DNA of 64,000 nucleotides from Bacteroidaceae bacterium (lineage in GTDB: Bacteria > Bacteroidota > Bacteroidia > Bacteroidales > Bacteroidaceae), in contig JAGBTN010000018.1 of assembly GCA_017631315.1 (NCBI GenBank), positions 1 through 64,000 on the forward strand, read 5' to 3'. Within the stretch, counting starts at the first letter, position 1. Each line of letters starts with the position of its first letter. The translations under genes and the position numbers were made by a program. Shown piece by piece: positions 55,627-63,645 of this stretch. The notes below the pieces were generated by a model. That model was given only the letters and a program-made list of their open reading frames with translations. It searched no databases and was not told where the DNA came from.

Positions 55627-56802
55627 TTATCTTCTTCTCATCTTACCGAAGAGGTCGCGCATGCCGTCCAGGTCGAAACCGAGTGAGAAACGCATGGTCT
55701 GGTCCAGAGGATTGGTCTGTGCCGTTGAGAAGACATAGGCAGCATCGACCGAGAAAACACTCATGTGGAAGCCTGCACCGACAGTGAAGTACTTGCGGTT
55801 ACCCTTGTTTTCTGCTTCGTGGTGATAACCGGCACGTAGCATAAAACGGTCGTTGTAGGTATATTCGCAACCAAGACTCCATTGAATCTCCTGCATCTCT
55901 TCCTTGAAACCACCTGGTGCATCACCGAAGCTCTTGAAGATACCGGCAATGGAAGATACATCATAGTAGTCCTTCTCCACACGAGCTGTATATTCTTCTT
56001 CTGCCTCGCCCTCATCTTGTTTGGGGTAGGTAGGCACGAGAAGTTTGTTTATATCTCCGGCAATGCTGAATTTGTTATACTCGTTGAATGGGATTGTCAA
56101 GTTCATACCGATACGTAGGTTTGTTGGTATGAACTCGGAGTAATCACTACCACCGTATGAAATCTTCGAGCCGATGTTGCTAAGATTGATACCCCAACCA
56201 AAACTGCACTCGCGGTTGCCAGCCATGAAGTAGCCCAAACGGTAGAGGGCAATGTCGGCAGAAAATGCCTTGCCGGCACTGCTTTCGGCAGTGTAGTCGT
56301 ATTTGATGTCGGAAAGTATGAAGCGCAGATTGACAGCCATTGAGAAATTCTCACTCAACATACGGCTATAACCGGCATCGATCGCCATCTCGTAAGGCTT
56401 GATAGTCATGTCTTCCATGTCAGAAAGATAAACTTCACCAAGGCTGAAGTAGCGCAAAGAGGCGTGTACGGCACTGTAGTCACCAATACGGTAGAAGCCG
56501 GTCAGGTTTGCCAGATTGATGTCGCTTACCAGTTTGCGAAGCCATGGCGTATAGCTGATGCCAACACCTGCACGGGCAATGTTGAAAGGATATTTTGCAG
56601 GGTTCCAATACTGTGAATAGATGTCGGCTTCTGTTGCTGCACCAATATCGCCCATGGAGCCGCCTCTTGCATCAGGTGCAATGGCTAATGAGGTGACACT
56701 TGTGTTCACAGGGTTGAACATATTTTGCTTGTCCTGTGCCAGGACTGTTCCTGCGCTGCATACAACAAGTAGCAGGATAAGAATGATTCTGTGTGCTTTC
56801 AT
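55627..56802 (-). CDS. porV: T9SS outer-membrane protein PorV
   Basis: The protein has 391 residues from the ATG at 56802, which opens a signal peptide (KAHRIILILLLVVCSAGTVLA). A further in-frame TTG at 56823 lies upstream but gives no better start. The mature part (NPVNTSVTSLAIAPDARGG, MGDIGAATEADIYSQYWNPA) is the PorV/PG0027 type, with alternating strands of an outer-membrane barrel that follow. PorV shuttles cargo proteins and works with the sortase PorU at the cell surface. It lies 26 bases after porU, so they form an operon. Together with PorU it shows that the organism uses the type IX secretion system. Confidence 0.93.
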   Translation of the reverse strand: MKAHRIILILLLVVCSAGTVLAQDKQNMFNPVNTSVTSLAIAPDARGGSMGDIGAATEADIYSQYWNPAKYPFNIARAGVGISYTPWLRKLVSDINLANLTGFYRIGDYSAVHASLRYFSLGEVYLSDMEDMTIKPYEMAIDAGYSRMLSENFSMAVNLRFILSDIKYDYTAESSAGKAFSADIALYRLGYFMAGNRECSFGWGINLSNIGSKISYGGSDYSEFIPTNLRIGMNLTIPFNEYNKFSIAGDINKLLVPTYPKQDEGEAEEEYTARVEKDYYDVSSIAGIFKSFGDAPGGFKEEMQEIQWSLGCEYTYNDRFMLRAGYHHEAENKGNRKYFTVGAGFHMSVFSVDAAYVFSTAQTNPLDQTMRFSLGFDLDGMRDLFGKMRRR

Positions 56803-56828
56803 AACTCTATTATAACTACGCAAGAGCC

Positions 56829-59800
56829 TTATTTATTGTTTAATACCACAATTTTTTGTGCCTTTGTGGTCCATTTGCTATCTCCACACCTTACACTGCA
56901 TCGGTAAAGGTAGATTCCTGTACCAACCCTTGAGCCGGCTCCGTTTGTTAAATTCCATGCAACGCTGTAAACACCGCTTGGTTCGCTTGCTTTTTCTTCG
57001 TGCATCCATATGCGACGGCCGGAGAAATCGAAGACCTCTACAATGAAGTCGCATTCACTGCCGGGAAGGTCGTAACTAATCATGAAGTTTGTTCCGGTTG
57101 TTGCTGGATTTTGGCTTGCCACCATGTGCAGGATGTCTGTCGCCATGGTGTTGTCAACAACGAAGTCGAGTTGTATCTGGCTTGTGTTGTTCAGTACGTC
57201 CCATGCACGGAATGTAAGACTATGTGCGCCATTCGTGAGTGTAGGAATGTTATAGGCAACTGTTCCTTTTGTGAAGTCGCCAAATTCGTTTGAGTAGTAT
57301 TCGTTGATATTATATGTGAGGTCGCTTCTGCCATCGATGCAAAGTGAGAGGTCGTGGCCAATGCCGTTGCCGCTGGAGCTGATGCCGCTAGCATCAGAGA
57401 GTTGTGCCACGAAGAGTGGTGTGGCATTCACTGTGCCACCATTCTGGAACTCTTCGTTGTTGAGGTAAGCATATATCTGTGGGCCGTCTTTGTCGAAGTC
57501 AGTGTTGTCCACAATGCCACCAAGGGGAATGTCTTCGTTGTGTCCGTTTGCTTCGATGTTTCCTGCATCGTTGATGGCATAGAAAACAAAGCGTCCTTCT
57601 TGATTGCTGAAGTTGATGTCAATGGGGATGATAAACTCCTTGCTGAACAAACCTGCTCGAACACTGTCTTGCGATTCGTGTAACAGAATGTTCTGCTCTG
57701 TAAAGACAAATGGTTCAACGTCTTCTCCTGCATTGTTGAGGCAGACGATATTCTCCTTGCTGTCAAACATACGTGTCTGGATTATGCCATTGAAGTCCGT
57801 CATTGTCGTGCCGTCTTCGCGTTCTATATGTCCGGACATCCTTACGCGTTCGCCTGCCTTTAGGGGGATGGAATTGCCATTCACGTCGTGGTCGTTTATT
57901 TTGTCCACAACAATCTTTTGTGTGGGATTGCCTATGGTGAGAGCCGGGTCGCCAAGCAGAGCGTATTGTAACTTGTTCTCAGTGTATCCCGATTCTTTAT
58001 TATCGCTGATGATGCTGTTCTTTGCCAATCGTATTGCATCGCCTATGCGGTTGCGTTCGTTGCTCTTGCCTGTTCTGCGCGAGAAGAGGTATTGCATGAA
58101 GTATCGATTCATGTGATAGTTCTGGCTGGCAAAAACGGTACGGGCAGTGCCATAGAATGCCAAGGCACCTCCGTTGGGATTGAGAACTGCACTCTCGCCG
58201 ATATTCTCGGTGTTCGAATCGAAAGGCATTACGTCGCAAGCGCATGTTACCCACAGAGGTAACTGGGTGCATTTGTTTTCTTCAAAATCACCGCGTAGCA
58301 ATACATTCTCGTGGCTGAAAGCGTGTGTGCCGGCATGTCCGGTATAGTTCATGACGAGTGCACCTTCGCTCATTTGCTTCTTTATTTGTTTTGTAGCTTC
58401 GGGGAAGGTGTTGCTGTTTGGAGAACTAACTCGGGTGTATGCATCCCACATGATTTTGTGTACTTCGATGTCAGGATAGAGTGAGATGGTATTCTCGGCC
58501 ACATTGTTGGCATACCTCATGTGGCTGTTTTTGTCTCCGTCATCGCCAAGGAAGTAAACAAGGTTTTTCCATGAGCCAGCATTTTTGTTGCTCATATATG
58601 TGATGGTCTTGTCCACCATGATTTTAGCATCTGCAGGGCGAGTGACGGGGAATCGGCCAATGCCTATGTCGCTTTTCTCACGTTTGATTTCATAACCTTC
58701 GTTGTCATCGAGTAAGCCGAAGTAGTCTTCCATGACGAAACTTTTTGTGTCGCTGAAGCTGTTTTCGCTTTCGTAGCAGAGAAGATAGTCATCGGGATTT
58801 TTGTTTATCCATGCACCAGAAAGCATTCGGTTGTCCCATGCGCAGTCTCCCATGAGCAGAAGGTAGCGTGGAGCAACGTCAGGGTTCTTGGCCTTGTCGT
58901 AAAGCATCTTCATGAAGAGACGGTAGGCTGTAGGGTCTGGTGTGCCACTGGAGAATTCGTTGTATACTTGGTCGGCACGGACGATGCCTACTCGCAAACC
59001 GTCGTATTGCAGGTGTGCGTCTGCCAGGCGTTGTGCTTCGGAGAGTAATTTGCCGCTGGTGGGGATGATGATAACCATGTCGAGGCTGTCGATGGCGTGC
59101 AGGTTTTGGTTCTCGACATTGCCTTCGATGGTTGGTTCCGGGAAAGTCGCAGAAGGATTGAATGCTACAAAGTGCTGTGTGCCATCGTCAACGCAAATGC
59201 GGTAATGACCTCCATGCTGTGTGCCTTCCACGAGGGCATCTTTTTGACCAACTTTTCCTGTGCGGATAACCTTTACGTTTGAACCTTCAATGTTGAATGC
59301 TGTGACAGCCTTTTCGGTAGAACGAAAGTCAATGTAGTTGGTTGTCGTTATGCTGAGTTTGCGGTCATAGCTATATGCGAGATAGTCTAATCGTGCTCTC
59401 TTCCCAACTTCGGAGCGGATGTGCACGTTGAGATTAGCTGGTGTCCCTCCTTCAAACAGAGTGTCAAGTTCATAGACTCGTTTCGCTTCAGTGGCTTTGG
59501 CATATTCGTCACTATTCGCTGCAACGGTAAATGCAAATGGAACAGTATCATTCAGACTGATATTGACTCTGTTTGATGTGGAGCCGGATGCGGTAAAGAC
59601 CACAGTCAGTTGCCCGTTTCCAACGGGGTCAATGGCAGAGAGCTTGTAACTGTGTGAATTGTTTTTTGCATAGTCATCACCGTCGAAAAGATGACGTCCG
59701 ATGGAGTACCATGCTTCCTTGTCTTTCTCGTATAGGGTGTGCGCCCTCGTCGTGTAAATGTTATGCTGCGGTTCGTATTTAGACGATGCGATGGTTTCTA

Positions 59801-60593
59801 TCTGCGAGGGTGTGTCTTCCTGCGTGAGGAAGTAGCAGGCTTGTCGGGCATAAGTGTTGCTGATGCGTGTATCTTCTTGCCAATGGATGAGGCCATTGCC
59901 CCAGAAAAGCCAGCTGTCTGTCTGTGCATTATAATAGAGTGGCACTTCTACAAGGTCGTCGTGGTGTGTGCCAGGAAAGACATGTTCGGGCAGCAGATAA
60001 CCACCATATCCGTAAAGATGGACGTTGTCGGGATTGGTGAAACCCATCTTTCGGAGTGTGGCACGAGAGAATTGGTAAAGCCCATCTTCTGTGATGCTGA
60101 CCTTTACCCAGGTACCTGTTGCCAGTTTGGAGCTTGTGGCATAGCGACCTGTCTCTGCAATTCTTGTGATGGGAGCGTTTTGCTTGCCGTTCCAAGTGGC
60201 GTTGATGACTATTTGTGCGCTGATGAGCTTCTCGTATCTGCCTGCGTTTTTCCGTATAGGGATGAAGGAAATGTCGAGCAAACCTTTCCCGCGTTCCACA
60301 CCAACGAAGGTCTCTATATCAATGGCTTCACTCAAAAGGCTGTCGAAACGCTCGGCCACTTGTGCTTCCTTACTGCTGAGTGCGGCATATTCCGGGTAGA
60401 GAAGTGCAACTGAATAGGAATGAAGACGATAATCGGTGTTCAATGGTACTACCTCCGTATAGACGGGCAGTACGGAGTCTATCTTCATTTCCTCCCAATC
60501 CAGGCTAGTGAAGCTGAGTCCTTTTTCCTGCTGGGCATTGATGCATTGCATCAGCACCATCAGCATCAGGCATATTGTGAAAAGTCGTTTCAT
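56829..60593 (-). CDS. porU: T9SS C-terminal signal peptidase/sortase PorU
   Basis: The protein has 1254 residues with a signal peptide (KRLFTICLMLMVLMQCINA). The central part is a gingipain-type (C25) protease: the catalytic His is in NYTGHAGTHAF near residue 752 and the catalytic Cys in WVTCACDV near residue 782, about 30 residues apart as in that clan. Immunoglobulin-like segments follow, and the protein ends in its own T9SS-type tail (VEVFDFSGRRIWMH, then GTGIYLYRCSV). PorU cuts the C-terminal signal from cargo and attaches it to A-LPS in Porphyromonas. It is preceded by the FAH gene and followed by porV; the order FAH-porU-porV-ispF is conserved in related genomes (from memory). Confidence 0.95.
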   Translation of the reverse strand: MKRLFTICLMLMVLMQCINAQQEKGLSFTSLDWEEMKIDSVLPVYTEVVPLNTDYRLHSYSVALLYPEYAALSSKEAQVAERFDSLLSEAIDIETFVGVERGKGLLDISFIPIRKNAGRYEKLISAQIVINATWNGKQNAPITRIAETGRYATSSKLATGTWVKVSITEDGLYQFSRATLRKMGFTNPDNVHLYGYGGYLLPEHVFPGTHHDDLVEVPLYYNAQTDSWLFWGNGLIHWQEDTRISNTYARQACYFLTQEDTPSQIETIASSKYEPQHNIYTTRAHTLYEKDKEAWYSIGRHLFDGDDYAKNNSHSYKLSAIDPVGNGQLTVVFTASGSTSNRVNISLNDTVPFAFTVAANSDEYAKATEAKRVYELDTLFEGGTPANLNVHIRSEVGKRARLDYLAYSYDRKLSITTTNYIDFRSTEKAVTAFNIEGSNVKVIRTGKVGQKDALVEGTQHGGHYRICVDDGTQHFVAFNPSATFPEPTIEGNVENQNLHAIDSLDMVIIIPTSGKLLSEAQRLADAHLQYDGLRVGIVRADQVYNEFSSGTPDPTAYRLFMKMLYDKAKNPDVAPRYLLLMGDCAWDNRMLSGAWINKNPDDYLLCYESENSFSDTKSFVMEDYFGLLDDNEGYEIKREKSDIGIGRFPVTRPADAKIMVDKTITYMSNKNAGSWKNLVYFLGDDGDKNSHMRYANNVAENTISLYPDIEVHKIMWDAYTRVSSPNSNTFPEATKQIKKQMSEGALVMNYTGHAGTHAFSHENVLLRGDFEENKCTQLPLWVTCACDVMPFDSNTENIGESAVLNPNGGALAFYGTARTVFASQNYHMNRYFMQYLFSRRTGKSNERNRIGDAIRLAKNSIISDNKESGYTENKLQYALLGDPALTIGNPTQKIVVDKINDHDVNGNSIPLKAGERVRMSGHIEREDGTTMTDFNGIIQTRMFDSKENIVCLNNAGEDVEPFVFTEQNILLHESQDSVRAGLFSKEFIIPIDINFSNQEGRFVFYAINDAGNIEANGHNEDIPLGGIVDNTDFDKDGPQIYAYLNNEEFQNGGTVNATPLFVAQLSDASGISSSGNGIGHDLSLCIDGRSDLTYNINEYYSNEFGDFTKGTVAYNIPTLTNGAHSLTFRAWDVLNNTSQIQLDFVVDNTMATDILHMVASQNPATTGTNFMISYDLPGSECDFIVEVFDFSGRRIWMHEEKASEPSGVYSVAWNLTNGAGSRVGTGIYLYRCSVRCGDSKWTTKAQKIVVLNNK

Positions 60594-60657
60594 GTACGAT
60601 TTGACTATTTACGAATTATTATTTATGTCTTTCTCCTCAGGGGAGTTTTTGTAGGGG

Positions 60658-61299
60658 CTACTTTACGTTGAACTCCAGCACTTTTTCTCCCTCAAGATAT
60701 CCTTCCAGGTGGTCTTCTATGTTGACAGGGCCTACACCTGCCGGAGTTCCTGTGAAGATGATGTCACCCGTTTTGAGTGTGAAGTATTGGCTGATGAAAC
60801 TTACCAATTTATTGACTCCAAACAACATGTCTGCCGTATATCCTGTCTGTACTTGCTTCCCGTTTTGAAGCAGATGGAAATGTAGGTTCTGAACATCTTT
60901 GTCAAAATGTTTCAGTGGCATCCATTTCCCGACGGCGGCACTACCGTCGAAACCTTTGCAGAGATCCCAGGGAAGACCTTCCTGTCGAAACTTTTCTTGC
61001 AGGTCGCGAGCAGTGAAATCGATGCCAACTGTTACTTCGTCGTAGTAGCGGTGTGCAAAACGCTCGGGAATGCTACGCCCAAGATGGTTGATGCGTACAC
61101 AAAGTTCAGTCTCATATTCACATCGTTTTGTGTAAGACGGAATAAAGAAAGGCCGTCCGTCTGTCAGTAGAGCAGAGTCTGCTTTTGTGAAGACAACGGG
61201 CTGACTTCGCTGTGCGGAATCATCTTCTATATTTAATAACGAATTTTGCAGCTCTTTATTGTGTGCTGCATAGTTCATTCCTATACCAAATATCTTCAT
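60658..61299 (-). CDS. Fumarylacetoacetate hydrolase family protein
   Basis: The protein has 213 residues and no signal peptide. The metal-binding motif is near residue 60-75 (CEYETELCVRI, with the two Glu), followed by GIDFTARDLQ and KGFDGSAAVG, and DIIFTGTPAGVGPV near 185 is the classic C-terminal FAH signature. These enzymes cleave acylpyruvates or decarboxylate oxaloacetate; the short form resembles YcgM-type acylpyruvase. It is the first gene of the porU-porV run, probably due to conserved synteny and not a link in function. A near-consensus -7 box lies at 61307-61314. Confidence 0.92.
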   Translation of the reverse strand: MKIFGIGMNYAAHNKELQNSLLNIEDDSAQRSQPVVFTKADSALLTDGRPFFIPSYTKRCEYETELCVRINHLGRSIPERFAHRYYDEVTVGIDFTARDLQEKFRQEGLPWDLCKGFDGSAAVGKWMPLKHFDKDVQNLHFHLLQNGKQVQTGYTADMLFGVNKLVSFISQYFTLKTGDIIFTGTPAGVGPVNIEDHLEGYLEGEKVLEFNVK

Positions 61300-61306
61300 A
61301 TCGGGC

Positions 61307-61314
61307 GTAAAGAT
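61307..61314 (-). promoter_or_regulatory. -7 box (one mismatch) for FAH-porU-porV
   Basis: The minus strand reads TATCTTTA, one base off TAnnTTTG, just before the FAH start codon at 61299 (seven bases). The leader would be almost absent. Confidence 0.5.
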
Positions 61315-61346
61315 ACGAAGAATAGTTTAGAATTAGGAGTTAAAAG

Positions 61347-61478
61347 CAAACAAAAACCTTCTCGCGTGACGTTTTCGCGCACCACTCGTCCACTTTGCCA
61401 AATGGACACGTCCATTTGGCAAACTTCACACGTGAAGTTGCCCAACTTCTCTAGAGTAAATTGCAAACTTCTTTGCAG
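61347..61478. repeat. 22-bp-period array I (six units, mixed flavour)
   Basis: Units start at 61347, 61369, 61391, 61413, 61435 and 61457. TTTGCCAAATGGA at 61394-61406 is the exact reverse complement of 61411-61423, a 13-bp stem with a four-base loop, and AACTTCAC pairs with GTGAAGTT in the next units. Units one to four end in CGCGTG, CTCGTC, CACGTC, CACGTG; the last ends in TTTGCAG. It lies beyond the tsf terminator and before the FAH promoter. A seventh unit may follow. Confidence 0.8.
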
Positions 61479-61582
61479 TAGTTTTATGTCGCATTTGTCC
61501 CGAATGGCAGCCATGTCAAATGACATTGTCTTGTTTGCGCTCTTTGCCCTGGATTACAATAATCTTTCTATAGTTGTTGAAA

Positions 61583-61623
61583 CAAAAAAGAGAGGGAAAT
61601 ACTTAATTGTATAACCCTCTCTC
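61583..61623 (-). terminator. Terminator after the rpsI-rpsB-tsf run
   Basis: GAGAGGG (61590-61596) and CCCTCTC (61615-61621) pair; on the minus strand a run of T residues follows the second arm. It lies 27 bases after the tsf stop. Confidence 0.85.
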
Positions 61624-61649
61624 ATTATTTAGCGTTTTGCTAATGTTGC

Positions 61650-62642
61650 TTATTCTGCGCGCAGTGTGAAGCGCTTGAAGTCGGTTACGGTGAGCTCCTT
61701 GTCGATGCTCTTGAGGTAAGAATCAACAGTGAGGGTCTTGTCCCAAATGTATTCCTGACTCATCAAGCAGTTCTCTTTGAGGAACTTGTTCAGACGACCC
61801 TTTGCGATGTTCTGAATCATAGCCTCATTGAGGTTAGCAGCCTTCTCTGCAGAAACTGTTGCGATGATTTCCTTCACCTTAACAACATCCTCAGCGGTGA
61901 TCCAGCCCTTTGTCTGGTTGCTCTCCATGTGCTCCTCGCTGTCGAAGTGTGCGGGGTTGAAGCCAGCCTTCTTGATAGCAGCCTCAACAGCCTTCTGCAC
62001 CTGCTCAGCCTTAGACTTCTCGATGGCAACAGCCAACTCGTTGTCCTTAACGCTTTGAGCTACACCATTCTCGTCGATAGCAACGGGAGCAGCACTTGCA
62101 ATCTGCATAGCGATGTTCTTACCGATAGACTCGTCCTCAACAGCCTTGTTCAAGGCAAGAATAGCGCAAAGTCCATTGCGGTTCATATGGTTGTAGGTAG
62201 CAATGTATTCGCCTTCGATGGTGCAATATCCGTCGAGCTCCATCTTTTCGCCAGTGATACCGCTGCGAGCAGTAACTGCTTCAGCAACAGTGCTGTCACC
62301 CATAGGCAATGCCAATACCTCTTCCAATGTTTTGCACTTAGCTGCAACTGCGGCATTCAGGATGTCTTGAGTCAAGGCAACGAAGTCTGCATTGTTGGCA
62401 ACGAAGTCTGTCTCACACTTTAAGGCGATGATAGCACCGAAGCCATTCTCTGCCTTAACAAGTACGCAACCTTCAGCAGCTTCACGGTCACTGCGCTTAG
62501 CAGCAACAGCCTGACCCTTCTTGCGCAGGTATGCAATAGCACCGTCCATATCGTCGCTTTCTGCCAGAGCCTTTTTGCAGTCTGCCAGACCAGCACCCGT
62601 TACTTCGCGGAGCTTTTTGATGTCATTCATTGTAAATTCCAT
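61650..62642 (-). CDS. tsf: Elongation factor Ts
   Basis: The protein has 330 residues. The N-terminal UBA-type domain (MNDIKKLREVTGAGLADCKKAL) and the GCVLVKAENGFGAIIALKCETDFVA region (in part ENGFGAIIALKCETDFVA) fit EF-Ts, including the TDFV motif that contacts EF-Tu. The C-terminal part is extended, as in Bacteroidetes. It exchanges GDP for GTP on EF-Tu. A second ATG gives MNDIKKL, four residues later, as an alternative start. It follows rpsB by 44 bases and ends at a terminator. Confidence 0.97.
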   Translation of the reverse strand: MEFTMNDIKKLREVTGAGLADCKKALAESDDMDGAIAYLRKKGQAVAAKRSDREAAEGCVLVKAENGFGAIIALKCETDFVANNADFVALTQDILNAAVAAKCKTLEEVLALPMGDSTVAEAVTARSGITGEKMELDGYCTIEGEYIATYNHMNRNGLCAILALNKAVEDESIGKNIAMQIASAAPVAIDENGVAQSVKDNELAVAIEKSKAEQVQKAVEAAIKKAGFNPAHFDSEEHMESNQTKGWITAEDVVKVKEIIATVSAEKAANLNEAMIQNIAKGRLNKFLKENCLMSQEYIWDKTLTVDSYLKSIDKELTVTDFKRFTLRAE

Positions 62643-62686
62643 AGTATGAATGTCTTTTTAGTGTGTTAATGATGTTTATGCAAGGA

Positions 62687-63481
62687 TTACTCAGCAACTT
62701 CTGCTGCTTCCTCACGTGCCTTGCCGTTACGACGACCTCTCTTTACGGGCTGGTCTTCCTGCTCAGCAGCAGCTTCGCTGTCTGCCTTCTCAACCTTACG
62801 CTCCTCGAGACCTTCGTTGATGGCAGCGCAGCAAGCCTGGAGAATTACCTCGATGCTCTTGCTTGCGTCATCGTTTGCGGGAATAACGAAGTCGATGTTG
62901 TCGGGATTGCTGTTTGTGTCAACGATACCGAAAACGGGAATACCCAAACGGTTTGCCTCGCGTACTGCAATGTGCTCCTTCATTACGTCAATAACGAAGA
63001 GGGCAGAGGGCAGACGGTTAAGGTCGGCAATAGAACCAAGGTTCTTTTCAAGCTTAGCACGCTGACGGCTTACCTGCAAAACCTCACGCTTTGAAAGGTT
63101 GTTGAATGTGCCGTCTGCGAACAACTTGTCGATATTTGTCATCTTCTTCACAGCCTTGCGGATTGTGGGGAAGTTGGTGAGCATACCGCCGGGCCAGCGT
63201 TCGATAACGTAGGGCATGCCTACTGAAGTGGCGAGGTCGGCAACGCATTGCTTGGCCTGCTTCTTGGTAGCAACAAAGAGAACCTTTTTGCCGCTCTTGG
63301 CAATCTGCTTCAAAGCTTCGGCTGCAACATCAACCTTAGCAACAGTCTTGTGAAGGTCAATGATATGAATGCCGTTGCGCTCCATGAAGATGTAAGGAGC
63401 CATAGCGGGGTTCCACTTTCTCTTGAGGTGACCGAAATGACATCCGGCCTCCAACAGTGTATCAAAATTTGTTCTTGACAT
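62687..63481 (-). CDS. rpsB: 30S ribosomal protein S2
   Basis: The protein has 264 residues. Typical S2 segments are present: LLEAGCHFGHLKRKWNPAMAPYIF (in part GCHFGHLKRKWNP), VLFVATKKQAK, RWPGGMLTNFPTIR and IPVFGIVDTNSNPDNIDFVIPANDDA (in part FGIVDTNSNPD). The C-terminus carries a Glu/Lys-rich extension, common in this phylum. It lies between rpsI and tsf, the conserved S9-S2-Ts cluster. Confidence 0.98.
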   Translation of the reverse strand: MSRTNFDTLLEAGCHFGHLKRKWNPAMAPYIFMERNGIHIIDLHKTVAKVDVAAEALKQIAKSGKKVLFVATKKQAKQCVADLATSVGMPYVIERWPGGMLTNFPTIRKAVKKMTNIDKLFADGTFNNLSKREVLQVSRQRAKLEKNLGSIADLNRLPSALFVIDVMKEHIAVREANRLGIPVFGIVDTNSNPDNIDFVIPANDDASKSIEVILQACCAAINEGLEERKVEKADSEAAAEQEDQPVKRGRRNGKAREEAAEVAE

Positions 63482-63645
63482 TGTTTTTGTGTTTGTTTGT
63501 GTTGTTTACTTTCTTTGTTAATTCTTTTGTGTTAGAATCAATCTGCAAGTAGTCCTCTGCATATATATAATATATAATGTATATAGGGAGTCTGGCAGAT
63601 TTAGATGCTAAACAGCTTGACGCAATCCAGTCTGTTATGCAGCAA
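63482..63645 (-). other. rpsI-rpsB spacer
   Basis: This 164-base gap has an AT-only run (about 63562-63585, ATATATATAATATATAATG) and an A-rich segment upstream of the rpsB start. I see no clear promoter box or known ribosomal leader. It could still hold an S2 autoregulatory leader. Confidence 0.4.

Noticed and set aside
5476-61478. Reading the 22-bp arrays as CRISPR
   Set aside because: Units follow each other without unique spacers, they diverge strongly, and no cas gene is present.
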